Assembly (NCBI GenBank): GCA_039545315.1
Contig: BCIM01000004.1
Coordinates: 1,027,872-1,091,871, forward strand
Length of the DNA stretch: 64,000 nucleotides
From: Kondoa malvinella
Lineage: Eukaryota > Basidiomycota > Agaricostilbomycetes > Agaricostilbales > Kondoaceae
Reading direction: 5' to 3'
Below the pieces are notes generated by a model. It made no database searches, was not told the origin of the DNA, and worked only from the letters and a program-made list of their open reading frames with translations. How positions within the stretch are numbered: the stretch's first letter is position 1; each line of letters begins with the position of its first letter. A program made the position numbers and the translations under genes. Of the stretch, positions 9,608 through 20,736 are shown piece after piece.

Positions 9608-12600
9608 TCAGCTAGGTCGTCCTACATCTCTCTCCTTGCCCAAAGAAGGCCGTATCAATTCCGTAAAGACCGGAACCAATTTAGGGATCAGTACCAACTT
9701 GGGCGGACTGATATCTGTCCTCTTTGCATCTCGTTTCTTCTTCATTGATCCGCTCGTCGGTGTGCCTTGATAATCTTCATCAGACGAATCAGCCAACTCT
9801 TGCTCTTCTTCATCCGATTCTTCCGCGGCCAAATCGTCCACTTCATTGCTCATCTTGCCCAAGTTGAGATTCTTCATCACTTCACCCACGAAAGCAGCGT
9901 CTTCGTCTGTTTCCCTCTGTTCGCCGTTCAACAATCGCCTTCTCATCCGTTCATGATGTGCAACCTTCAACGCTCGATGATAATCCACTAGCGCATCCAC
10001 TTCAGCCATTACGCGCATCCGTTCTTCACCAGCATGAGGTAACAAGAATTCGAGACTGATAGGAGAAGGTAGTCCATCCCGAATCAAATCGACAAACAGT
10101 TCCACCCAACGCATGAGGTCGTCAAACAGACCACGACCCTTCGAGTGTACTTGATGAACAAATTGGTAGAACGCATTCTCGTGTCGCGCTACCAGGTCAA
10201 TGAAAGCTTGAACCGTGGTAGCGGGCGTGTTGCTCATGTCTCCTTCAGTTGCCTCGACAGTCTTGATGAGGTCATTGATAAATGTCTGCAAGTCGGAAAG
10301 CGATTCAGATATATTGGCAGCTTTGTAGACTTGCGCTAGAGGAGAGTAGAAGATGGTCACAATGTCCTTGAGGACTTCTGAAGTACTGCCTTCAAAGATG
10401 AGTTCAATCAATTGGCTCTTGTCTCTTGCTCGGGCCGCCAAGCGAAGGTAGACGTGCAGATCTTCAAACAGCCATGCTTCGTCGTTCGTTGGCCCTTCGT
10501 CGTCTTCCGGGTTTGCTAGCTTACTTCGATCGCGCAGGTATTTTTGGTAGGCGGCATTGCATCGAGCGACTTTGGCCATGGTCTGAGGTACTAAAGGCGA
10601 TCCACTCCGCAGCACAGCGGCCATCAGATCAATTCGATCCGCAACTAGAATCACTTCTTTCAGCTCAACATCAAGAAGAGAAAGAAGACACGCACCAGCT
10701 TCAGCTTTACAATACTCTTGCACATGCCTAGGCGAATTGACATAATTCTCCACCTTCTGTACCAAAGCCGGATCATTAATCTTTTCCGCAACAAGCCGCA
10801 TATCCTCTCGAAGCTCCTTCACTTCATCGTTCAGACCACTAGTAAAGATGCGTTGGAGTAGACTAGATTGACCGAAAGGACGAGCGAGAAACAGATCGAG
10901 GAAAGACCGGATCATGGCTATTGGGTTCGAAATCTTGAGTATACCGCGCATGACGAAATAAGGCATCATGCTGTGGATTCGCTTGAGTTGTTGGAAATTG
11001 GCTGAAGAGTTGTCGGAGCCGGCAAAGATTTGATAGATTGTGGAAGCGAGTCTATAAATACTTCAGCCTTCTGTCTGACAATCCCAAAGAGGAGACGTAC
11101 GATATCCTGCCCCATTCCATGACTTTACGGTATTCTATAGGTAGATTTTCAGCCCTCGGTGTTTCTCTAATGACACCAAAGATCTTCCTCAAGCCATCTA
11201 TTCCCAGGTAAACAACTAGACCCGAGTTTCAGCATAGACATACCTTTTTGTACCAGATCCGCTTTGAACTTTCTCAAATGGCCTTGCAACTCCCTTACTC
11301 GCTCTTCCACTTCTTCCCTAAACCTCGCTAATTCCGCTTCTCGGACTTTATCCATCTCTTCCCTAAACTCTACATCCTTCATTTCCTCCCTCGACAAGGT
11401 CGTTTCATCAGTCAATAAGAAATCCCTCAATTGATCAGCAGAAGCAGTGACCGGGTTAGAGAGAAGATGTCGGACATAGGCACGCAAAGTTAATCGATTC
11501 CGTTCGCGAGAGAGAGTGACGGGAGTGCCATCATCTGAAGTGATGCTGTCTGTGTCGTTGGCTGGGTCGTATGATGCAACTCGAGAATGAGCTGGAGAAA
11601 CAGGTGCGCGAGATTCGGTCGTTCGACGATCTTTAGCTGGTGGTGGTCGAATGTCTTCTTCTGGGTTATCTTTCCGCAGCTATACGAGCAATCAGCTTGG
11701 TTTCGGCGACATAAACAGGAAGCGAACCTGTTCAGCGAGCTTGTAGAAATCTTTATACCGTCTGCTGACGAAAACATCCTCTCTACCAGCCCTTCTAGTC
11801 CGAATGATGAATTCCTCCCTGGACGAATTTCTCAATCTACCCTTGACAACAATACTTCGCACAGTGACTACATTGACTTGAAACTCTTTCTCTTGTTCCT
11901 GTGCGCGTTGCTGTGATGTGACGGGCGGAGGAGGGAGATCTTTCTCCTTTGATTGGGAAGGTCGAGCTTGTTGTACTGCTATTTCCGGTTGACCAGATTG
12001 ATTGGTGATCCGAACAACGGATTCATTCCCATTATTGTCCAATAAGCGAATAGCAGAAGACATGACTAGACTGAGGTGTTTTTCAAATTTTGAAGTGAGC
12101 TTTCTTCGTTTGGATTCGTCTTCTCTGTCGTCTGATGTGGAAATGTTGCGAGATAAGAAGGAATGAACAAAAGGTTGAAGTTTGCCTTGGTAGAAGTCGG
12201 CCTTGGCATCTTTGAGCAGAGGGAAAGAAAGGATAAAGTGATGCAGTATGAACCGAGTGAAGGGCAGATCAACATCTGAAGCTTGTCGGAGCGGTTGAGA
12301 GGCATCGACGTTCAGACCTGGTTTAGATGGACCGAAAGGTGAGCCCAGTACGGCTAAGGCATCGGGCTTGGATAATTCAGATAGTTCTTCTGCCATCTGC
12401 AGCGACACCAATTCGCGCTTCAAGTAATGCGCTAGACATGTAGCTCAGCTTTATTCCAGCGAGATACGCAGTGATAAGCTACCTCTGAGCGGTGTAAGGG
12501 CATTCTTATCAGACACTGTGAGCGGCTTGATGTCGAGCGGGTTATCGCTGTACTCTTCGAAGGGAGAAGCATATGGAACAGCAGCTGCTGTGTAAGGCAA

Positions 12601-12678
12601 ATCCAAACGCAAGGAACTTGATCTGCTAGGCGGTTGCGTGTTCAAGGACATTGGCCTCGAAGGCTTTGGGTCGGACAT
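9608..12678 (-). CDS. PXB-PX domain protein (YPR097W-like, PX-associated / DUF3818 type)
   Basis: Large peripheral membrane protein likely binding phosphoinositides. From MSDPKPSRPMSLN (12678) the N-terminus is disordered, then a helical PX-associated (PXB) region (LKRELVSLQMAEE, FILHHFILSFPLLKDAKADF), then a PX domain: FQVNVVTVRSIVVKGRLRNS, EEFIIRTRRAG, VSRRYKDFYKLAEQ; R-R-Y-K-D-F is the lipid-binding signature. A coiled segment (LSREEMKDVEFREEMDKV) and a large all-helical C-terminal exon of about 450 residues (9608-10969) follow, beginning near MRGILKISNPIAMIRSF and ending in an acidic EESDEEEQELADSSDEDY and basic tail. Domain order equals fungal YPR097W relatives, whose function is unresolved. 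Introns lie near 11045, 11215, 11690 and 12440. Confidence 0.8.
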
Positions 12679-12947
12679 AGCGGTGTCTCCTGCTAGAGGT
12701 ATTGATGGCAGCAGTGTTGGGTATCTTTCTTTGGTAGTCGCTGGGTATGCTCAGACCTCCTTGCAGATGACCTTGACCGTGTCTGGTCAAGCGAGAGAAA
12801 AACGGTGATGACATATGTTGGTCTTTACAGTTCAGCGACTCGTTTTGCTTCTCGTATTCGTTCTATCTCTCTGTCTGTGTACCGTATCTGCTTTTCAAGC
12901 TCCCCTGATCTGCCCAAGTCGCATTTCTTCCTTCAAGTCGAATCCGC

Positions 12948-14218
12948 ATGGCGAACCATAATGCCAATGAGCAGCAGCCGCTTCTCCCACATGCACACGT
13001 CAAGCTCAAGACCTTGAAGAGCAAGGCGTACTGGACTGAAACAGTCTCATCGCCTGGGTCTATCCCTTCATTATGTCTGATGTCTATCGTGCGTTTGCCA
13101 TCCAGCTCGTCGATATGGCTTAACATTGCGTACAGGTGACTGGTATCACTTGTTCGTCTGTCTTGCTTTTGTACTTTAGACCAATCTTATGATCCTGTAG
13201 CTTACGTCGCGTTTGATCAAACCGGAGTATGGAATGGATGTACGTCGTCCTCTGGATCGAGTGTAGCTTTGCTGACAGTTCTATCTACAGTTTTGACCGG
13301 TCAGCCTTGTCACTTTCATCATCGATCACGCTCATGAGGATACAGGCTCAACATTACAAGCCTTTGCATCATTTACAAAGAACGGAACCTTTGATGTCGA
13401 GGACTGGCAACACTTCCTGTCCATTACCTGTTTTGGGATAGGAGCGATAGTAGGGTCGATGGTGACACGTAGGGTAGGCGGAGCGACGAGAGCTGGGTTG
13501 TTAGTGCGGAGTATGCTTAGTGGTGGGACAATCATTGGCGCGGCTGGGTGTTTGATCGCTATGCAACAGACTGTGCAGCAGTGGCAAAGTGCTAGAGGCT
13601 TTGTGTGCGTATCGCTGCTCATGTTGCACGTTGAGCACTGTTAATCTCTCTTGGTTAGGGCGCTTGCTCTTCTCTCCGCGAGCACTGGACTACAAGCGCT
13701 GGATGGTCAAAGCTTAAAGGTATGAAGCACCTAAAAGGCTCGGACTGAATCTGATATTCTACACAGACCGAGTTTCAGACTACCGGTCAGGCTTCTGTTC
13801 CAGCTTCTTCAAGTCGATGCTAATACTTTTGCCTACACAGTCGTGCAGACTTCAGGTGATTTCATGAACATCATCCAACTTATTCCTGGCTAAAAGTATA
13901 CCTTCAGTCTGGCTGGCGCTTTTCAGCGTACCACCTTCCACCTTCTTTGCACCACGGTACAGTCCAGCGCGTGATCTTCGTATATTGTCGCTTGTCACAC
14001 TAGGACTGGGAGCGACGATATGTCAAGCGATCATGAAGAAAGACGCTAGTATGTCACATCTGTGTTTTCAGGCTTTGGAGCTAATGACTGTTATAGCCCT
14101 ACCTTCGCAAGCTGGTGCGCTATTCTGTGCTGGCGGAATCAAACTGCTTGTTGGGCTGGGCTGGCTGTTCATTCAGAAGGAGCCATCGAAGGAAGAGATG
14201 GACGCCGGTAATGAATAG
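12948..14218 (+). CDS. YoaK/DUF1275-family membrane protein
   Basis: Multi-pass membrane protein of unknown function. Start at 12948 (MANHNANEQQPLL). Introns at 13089-13135 (47 nt) and 13152-13200 (49 nt) join the first exon to MSIVTGITSYVAFDQTGVWNG, and two more join this to FLTGSTLQAFASFTKN. The pattern T-G-x-T-[DS]-x-x-x-Y/F-x-x-F-x-x-x-x-x-x-x-x-TG matches the DUF1275 N-terminal signature. Further helices: LSITCFGIGAIVGSMVTRR, GGTIIGAAGCLIAM, LALLSASTGLQAL, SLVTLGLGATICQAIM and FCAGGIKLLVGLGWLF. The C-terminus (EPSKEEMDAGNE) is cytosolic and acidic. Exon between VTGITS and YVAF is only 16 nt, from 13136 to 13151, so automated gene finders may miss it. Confidence 0.65.
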
Positions 14219-14347
14219 GCTGCTTGTTCTGAGTACCATCGTTATCGGAACTGTGCCAACAGGTTATCCTCGTTGAGCATCAATGTATTACTAGAGATCT
14301 TCGTGTGCATAGCTGTTCACCACGTCCGGGTATACCGACGCCGTTCA

Positions 14348-14600
14348 ATGGCCCTTCAACTTGACTCTTCTTTTCTCTTTTCCGCAACAAGCTACCAGCT
14401 TCTTCAACTTATGAGCGAGCCTTCTTCATTCAGCACAGAAAAGCGTAGACTAGATCTGCTTGGGACTCTGTATGCTTTTTCGCTATCTCCCTTCCAACCG
14501 CACGTTTTCGCTAATAATACGCTCTAACAACAGATCAACTCTGGCAAACTTCTCTGGAGCAATCGTTGCAGGCGTGGCTTCGGCAAAGCAACCTCCTTGA
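14348..14600 (+). CDS. Small hypothetical protein, 62 residues, one intron
   Basis: ATG at 14348, exon to 14469, GTATGC donor, intron 14470-14533 ending in CTAACAACAG, second exon 14534-14600 to a TGA. The product begins MALQLDSSFLFSATSYQLL, has a KRRLDLLGTLSTLANFS joint across the splice and ends in a hydrophobic SGAIVAGVASAKQPP. The junction continues one amphipathic segment, and the branch site and acceptor are good, which argues for a real gene. No family recognised. It lies 129 bases downstream of the DUF1275 gene on the same strand and could also be a separate small peptide gene. Confidence 0.45.
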
Positions 14601-14878
14601 AGACCGTTATCTTCTTTCATCTTGGAAAAACGCGAAAAGTTCTTCGGCTAGTCTCAATCCAGCAAGAAGACTCCGCTTCTAGTCCTGGTACTCTGTGCAA
14701 GGCTATGATAACTGCCTCTCTTTGGCCATAGAACGTTCTTGACACTGGATTACCACGGACCTGTTTGCCTTTCCGGTCAGAAAGAACACCGCCTATCTAC
14801 TGTCGCGCACCGCAACCGGCTTAAGAGCTCGAAAAAGATTGATTTGGCCTTCTCTGTCAAACAAATACATGCAGCAAC

Positions 14879-17092
14879 ATGGTTACTATGCTTCCGTCCC
14901 TTCCTCACCTCTCTCTTACCCCTCGCAACGGCGCTCCTGCTACGCCGCCTGCTACAGCTTACAACAACGCGCCTGCTGATTTGATCAACGACTCGGCAGT
15001 GTTGTCAAACAATAAGACGCCTGCTTCATCTTTTGGTCTCGGTCTAGGCGCAATGGCTAAAAGATCAGTATCCGCAACGGGTCTGTCCAGAAGATCAAGC
15101 AGCGACCAACCAATGCGCTCTCGCTCCGTCGCGCCGGTTCCCAAAACTGAAGCAGAAGTAGCTCCATCCGGCTCAGCCCGCAATTTACGCTCGCTTCTCG
15201 CTTCTCGCACGACCACACCAGCTAATACCTCTCCGCAAACGGCTCCTCCTACTCCATCAATCGCTTCTACTCCTATTGGACCACCTATTCCTGCTGCATC
15301 GCAACTGGAAGCTAGCTATGTTAGCAAAGTCTCCCTAAGATTAGGTGAAGCTGTCAACCGGATCTTTCCTGCTGCCTTGCCGATAGACTATCATCAAGCG
15401 GTGGTATGGAAAGGAAGGTGCTCGCCTAGGTCAGATAGGGCAAAGGATTTGGGTGATATCATCGTCTCGTGCGTTTCAATCTATCTGCATCAGCTCGAAT
15501 ACTTAGTCTTGTTGGTTCCTTACAGTGAAACGCAACTTTCAGCTCACGATGTTTACCTTCTTCGAACACTCATTCGGTCCGCCGTCGTAAGAACTTTGAC
15601 CATCTTTCTTTCGCGCATCGAAGCACTCGTCCTCACGCCAGCTACAGAATCAAGCGCCGCTCTATACTTTGTTCCGCGCACTTCAGCAGACCTCTCGCCC
15701 ACAGTCCAGCCAGCACCGCAACGGTTCAATTTCGAAATCGTCCGCGCGGCATACGAGATGAGAGACGCACTCAACCAGATCTGCACCTCTACTACACCAG
15801 CTATGCCTTCTTTCGTCCAGGATGCGCTCTTGCCTTGGGTTAGCAAGTTTGATGGCATGATAGGTAGAATCATGACGCCCTTCGTTGCGGAAATCAAGAA
15901 GAGTATCGCCGTCACGGTTTCCGCTGCAAGGGACGCTGTTCAACGGACAAGTTCTGGCCATGCGCTCGCGACTCAACCTGCGACTGCTACAACCGGGCCT
16001 CTATATATGAAGGAGCTGTCTGGTCAATTAGAAGCGGCGAAGCGATTGTTTGACGATGTATTGCGCTGTGGCAAGGAATCGGACAAGTGGACGGTCAGCG
16101 TGGCGACCCACATCACTTGGAAAGGCATGCTCGCTTTTGCTGCTCGACCTTGCCCTGTTCCCGATCAAGCTGCTCTGCCTCGACCAGCTCCAGTACCGCA
16201 CAAGAAATCAAGCTTGATTCCCAGCACGTCTCGGTCGAAGCTCTCTTTACGGAACGGTCGACGCTCCCCTTCTCCTCCTCCTACTACTGCAGCTCCCCTC
16301 ACACCAGAAGAGATAGCAGCTAATAAGCTTATCGATGAAGTCGCTGCTTTCCGCCAGCTCATTTCGCAATTTGCCAATCGCGTCTTGCCTGTGGAAGCTG
16401 GCGAATCTGCTGCAGCACGCAACGAACAACTCAAGAATGCGCAGACTATCGAAGAGCTATGTGAAGCTTTTGCTCTTCTACCTGAACTACCACCAGCTGC
16501 TGAAGGTGAAGAAGAGGATTTAGCGGAAGAAGCGATGCATGAAGCGATGCTGGCTCTGAGCTCTTTCGAACTGGTGCTGCGAGCACTCAAGTGGCCTGAA
16601 GAATTGAAGACGGCTTTCATTTGGGACGACGCGGAAGACTCTTCATCTGACGATGACGACGAATCACTTCCAAGAATGACACCTTCTGCTATCTTTGGAT
16701 TGACTGGTCCTCACTCGCCCGCTACCCATGTAGCTGCTCAACGTGCGACTCCGACCAAAGCCATCGTCAAAGCTGCTTTGCTCAAAGAACCTTGTGCTGA
16801 TCTCGACCGAGCACTAGACACTCAACCTCCTTTGATCACGTTTCATCTCTTGGCTTCTCGTCTGCCTGCTGGTCGATGTCATTCCTTCAGGCTACCGCAC
16901 GAAGTTTGGGGATTAGCAGGTGGTTGGCAAGAATACGAAGCGCAGTTGAAAGGGTTTGCAATGGGTGAAGAATGGCACGAGGAAGTAGGATGGCAAATGA
17001 CTGCAGAGTTGGATAGGCTGAAGAAGGAGGCTGCTATCCCTGAGGGTGATTGGGAAACGCTGCTGAGGTTGGCAGTCATTGCGGAAACGTGA
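14879..17092 (+). CDS. Intronless hypothetical protein, 737 residues
   Basis: Single uninterrupted exon. Residues 1 to about 140 are low complexity (Ser, Pro, Thr, Ala). A mainly helical region follows from about 145 (EASYVSKVSLRLGEAVNRIF ... YLLRTLIRSAVVRTLTIFL) to about 370, then a Pro-rich linker (RSPSPPPTTAAPLTPEE), a second helical block, an acidic run (EDSSSDDDDE) near residue 585 and a helical C-terminus (AMGEEWHEEVGWQMTAELDRL). I do not recognise a domain. The length, codon regularity and absence of stops make it certainly coding. A structural or scaffold role is only inference from composition. Upstream 278 bases separate it from the small gene. Confidence 0.85.
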   Translation: MVTMLPSLPHLSLTPRNGAPATPPATAYNNAPADLINDSAVLSNNKTPASSFGLGLGAMAKRSVSATGLSRRSSSDQPMRSRSVAPVPKTEAEVAPSGSARNLRSLLASRTTTPANTSPQTAPPTPSIASTPIGPPIPAASQLEASYVSKVSLRLGEAVNRIFPAALPIDYHQAVVWKGRCSPRSDRAKDLGDIIVSCVSIYLHQLEYLVLLVPYSETQLSAHDVYLLRTLIRSAVVRTLTIFLSRIEALVLTPATESSAALYFVPRTSADLSPTVQPAPQRFNFEIVRAAYEMRDALNQICTSTTPAMPSFVQDALLPWVSKFDGMIGRIMTPFVAEIKKSIAVTVSAARDAVQRTSSGHALATQPATATTGPLYMKELSGQLEAAKRLFDDVLRCGKESDKWTVSVATHITWKGMLAFAARPCPVPDQAALPRPAPVPHKKSSLIPSTSRSKLSLRNGRRSPSPPPTTAAPLTPEEIAANKLIDEVAAFRQLISQFANRVLPVEAGESAAARNEQLKNAQTIEELCEAFALLPELPPAAEGEEEDLAEEAMHEAMLALSSFELVLRALKWPEELKTAFIWDDAEDSSSDDDDESLPRMTPSAIFGLTGPHSPATHVAAQRATPTKAIVKAALLKEPCADLDRALDTQPPLITFHLLASRLPAGRCHSFRLPHEVWGLAGGWQEYEAQLKGFAMGEEWHEEVGWQMTAELDRLKKEAAIPEGDWETLLRLAVIAET

Positions 17093-17231
17093 ATATATGG
17101 TAGAGCTGCTTATTTTAATACTGCGGTAATCATGCTACATACTATGCAATTCAGAGGCGCGGGTCATAATACAAATTCATCAGATAGATGCGAAGACAAA
17201 CCTTGTCTTACAGCCGCTCTGCCAAGACCTC

Positions 17232-18280
17232 TCATTGATTGTCAATTAACCTGTCATTTCCGCTCGGTGGAACAATCTCCTTTGGCTCTAGCCTTTGTTG
17301 TGCAGCGAAGCTTCCGTCTTGCAATGAACATGTTGGACGAGTATGGACCGATTGGTAGCTTGTGGTGCGTTCATTTTCGGAATCTGCCGGTAAAGAGGCT
17401 TCCACAGGGACGCCGTACTTGGCTCGGAACGCAGGTAGATCTTGTCCATTCTCGAAAGCTCGCAGAAAGTCCTTTGCGAAATTATCATCTGATGAAATAC
17501 GAATCGGCGAGTTCATAGGCTCACGCAAAACACTCACTGAGACTGTAAGTGACATTGTCTTTGGTGTGTAATAGCAAAGCTGTCAAGGCTTGATATTCAC
17601 CAACGTGCCCTCTGACCCATTCTGTCCAAAGAGTCCCGCCTAGGAGCTGCGATTCAAATGACTGCCCAGACTCCCGGACATTCGTTTTATCGCTGACGGC
17701 TAGACCTTCAGTGGTGAGAGCGCTGGGTGGAAAGTGATGCCTGGACCAGTAGTGATTGGCTTCGTGTAAATAGATGATGACAGCAAGTAGATTGAGTAAA
17801 GGCGCAGAGATAAGATAATTTCGATTGCGGACTTCCTTTGCGATCTGAAAAACGCATATGAGATCTGGACAGTGTGTCGTGCGCACGACATACCTCATCC
17901 AGAGCCACTGCAAGTGGAAGAGAGAAGGCTATACGACGTCTTTCCTCATTTGAGATGATAGTGCCTTTTGTCACTTGGGCGAGATGCTCCGTATCGTCCA
18001 AGTCTTTCCACTCGATAGTCAGGGGTTCATTGAAGAAAAGAGTGATATCATCTATCGTTAGGTCTTGGCACAGCATCTTCTGGTCGGGTGCCAGCTTCGA
18101 GCGGAAAACAATCATGTCGTCGCGAAGCAGTTCAACAGCTTTCAGGGAAGGGTTGCTCATGTACAAAACCAAATGCTTTGCCCACGCAGAGGCGCGAGGC
18201 ATGAAATGGTCTGCTACTGTTACTTCTGTTCCGCTGGTAGCAATAACAAACGAGACATGTCCATCGGTTCGATGTGACAT
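17232..18280 (-). CDS. Hypothetical protein with a HExxH zincin-like motif
   Basis: Start at 18280 (MSHRTDGHVSFVIATSG). First exon to about 17893, then a second exon with a hydrophobic LISAPLLNLLAVIIY directly followed by LHEANHYWSRHHF, which contains H-E-A-N-H, the HExxH zinc-protease pattern, then QSFESQLLGGTLWTEWVRGHVGEY. After a third splice the protein ends in a polar tail at 17232. HExxH by itself is weak evidence; the hydrophobic residues before it (IIYLHEANH) and the aromatic after it do resemble the active helix of a metallopeptidase. A third metal ligand could be the E or H residues in EWVRGHVGEY. Basidiomycetes carry families of such uncharacterised HExxH proteins. Divergent from the P450 with 201 bases between start codons. 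Confidence 0.6.
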
Positions 18281-18481
18281 GCTGTGCTGTGCTGTGCGAA
18301 GGGATATCTTATGCTCGGGTATACAGGGTATGAGCTTATCCTGACAGGCAGAAGATTTGCGGCCGAGTCGTGGTCGGTGTCGAAGATGCAAGTCTATATT
18401 TTGTTCCTGTCCAAGCTTAGCTTCGCTGTGCAGTGCTAGTCGTCCTTTAGCCTGCTACAAAGTCGTTCTTCCTTGCTCGTC

Positions 18482-20658
18482 ATGTCAATCGTTATTTGGG
18501 CTGTTCTGCCGCTGTTTGTGCTGCTGTTTGCCTTCACGAGACGGAAAGCGCGTCACTCTGTCCCTTCTATCGGAGGTGATGGACCCATCAACTATCTCAA
18601 GACTGCTATTCGATTCATTACCGACGCGGAAGGCTGCATAGCGGAGGGTCTTGAGCGATTCGGAGGGCATCCTTTCGTCATACCGGTAAGCTGGCTCTCG
18701 CCTTGCCTAGCTCGCTTGGGCCTTAGTGCTACGTAGACTATTGGTGGACGCTTGTTTTGTATTGGACATGAGAATTACGTGCGTGGTGTCTGCTCTGTGC
18801 TGCTTTAGCCAGCTCAATAGGGCACATTCACCCACAGGAAGCAATCAAGATGAGCGATGACTCTGTCGTGTGTACTACTACTTTCACTCAGCAACCAGAC
18901 TTGATATAAAGCATTGGCTAGTTCAATCAACCCGTAGCGGTAAGCTCTTTCGGCTTCCAATGTTACATCTTCGCTTAAGTATCATTGCAGATAGATGAAC
19001 AGCTCAGGCTGGACCATAATATGAATTCCGATCAGCAGGGAAAGTAGGCCTTTGATCCAGACACCTAGAATTGAGCTGACATGTATATAGTCCTTATCAG
19101 CTTGCGGTGGTCAGAACGGATGTGTGAGCCTGATTTAGACAGCTCGTATCTGCTCGGCTGATCACGAAACAGCACACGAGGCATAGCAGGCTTCATCTCT
19201 CCCTTATTAGATGAAACTATCCTGGCGATTTCAGAAGCTTTCAAGCCGACAACCGGATCCAGTGAGTGAAATCCACAGTCTCGAGCAAGATGCTGACTTG
19301 CATAAATCAGCATCAAAGTCACTGACAACGTTTCACGACTTTACTTACCTTGTCGCTCGTATTGCGGGTCGAGTCATGGTCGGCAAAGACTTGTGCAGGA
19401 ACGACAAGTATGAGCACGCTATCGTGCAATTCGCGTAAGCTTTGTCTCTCCTACTTTCCGCAGACTCTCAAACTCAAGGAAAAGGGAATCTATCGTCATC
19501 AAAGCGCAACTGCTGAATTGGCTTCCGAGTCCACTAAGACCGTATGTCTGCCTTCTGTGAATCTTGTCATACCTTGATCCGTTTTTACAGGATGCTCAGC
19601 TTTATCCTTGATCGCACAGTCGGAGGTCCTGCTACTGCCAGCAAAATACTTGTGCCGTATCTGGAGAAGCGGGTGCCTGCCATTCTCGGAAAGCAAGCTG
19701 AAGCCGTCAGTCCCTCTTTCGCTTTGAAAATAATCTTGCTAAAGCACCCTCAGACGTTGATCGGCGACTTTTTGATCCTCAAAGCGCCTCAGCACGAGCT
19801 CGATAATTTGCCTCGACTTGCCATGCGATACATGAGTAAGCTGACACCTGAATTGCACAGTGGTTGCTCATTCGCGTAGATCTATCTTTCGGTTTTATGC
19901 ACACCACTTCGATCACGATCACCCACGCATTGAATCATTTAGCTGTTTTGTCTGCCGAAGAAGTTCAGGCTTACAGGGACGAGATCACTTCTGCTATTCA
20001 AGCCGATGGTTGGACTAAAGCTGGTCTTGCAAAGTTCAAGAGGATCGATTCGCTGCTCAGAGAGGGCGCTCGCTTCTACGGACTTGGGAATTGTGCGTGA
20101 TCAAGAGTAAACATCCACACGAATGAGGCTAAGTTTCTGCTTTAGTACTCATGGGCCGTCTGATTGCTAAGGACTGTCATCTGGCCGACGGGACTTTCTT
20201 GCCTCGTGGTGTAGCCATCGCCATGCCAGCTCAACCGATACACTTTAATGCAGCAGTCTACGAGTCGCCCTACACCTTTCAGCACGATCGCTTCTACAAC
20301 ATGCGCAAAGCCGAGGATAGCGATCTGAAATATGGCTTTACGACTCAGGACAAGGATTTCTTGCCTTTTGGCGCTGGTCGGTACGTTCCATCCAACTGCC
20401 AGTACAGCGGTACGCTGATTATCCTCTAGCCATGCTTGCCCAGGACGCTTCTTTGCGTCAGCCGAGCTTCGAATCATGCTTGCTTTCATCATCATGCGAT
20501 ATGACATCTCTTTGCCTGCTGGTCAGACAGAGGTTCCCGCTCCAATGCGTCTGAACGGAGCTGTAATCCCGGACGCAAAGGCTCGGCTCGTCCTTACTGC
20601 GAGAAAGCAGACGCGAGCGACGGATGATCTCTTTGCTGGGTTTGGGACTAGTTTATGA
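18482..20658 (+). CDS. Cytochrome P450 (ent-kaurene-oxidase-like, fungal CYP)
   Basis: Membrane-bound monooxygenase. Start at 18482 gives a hydrophobic anchor (VIWAVLPLFVLLFAF) followed by RRK. About nine short introns; splicing yields NPYQLAVVRTD, GFISPLLDETILAISEAF, TFHDFTYLVARIAGRVMVG, DLCRNDKY, GPATASKILVPYLEKR, the I-helix FGFMHTTSITITHAL, the K-helix E-G-A-R (ExxR), the PxP-like DGTFLPRGVAIAM and, across an intron near 20381, the heme loop FLPFGAGRHACPGRFF with its cysteine ligand, then AELRIMLAFIIMRYDI. All catalytic elements are present, so it looks functional. NPY/VVRTD plus RNDKY places it with fungal ent-kaurene-oxidase-like P450s. No cyclase or synthase gene is nearby. Confidence 0.88.
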
Positions 20659-20736
20659 GAGAATTAGAATACAATTATGCCAACATCACTTTTGTTCTAT
20701 AGTCCATGTAAAATACAAAATGACACTTTGCCTGCG

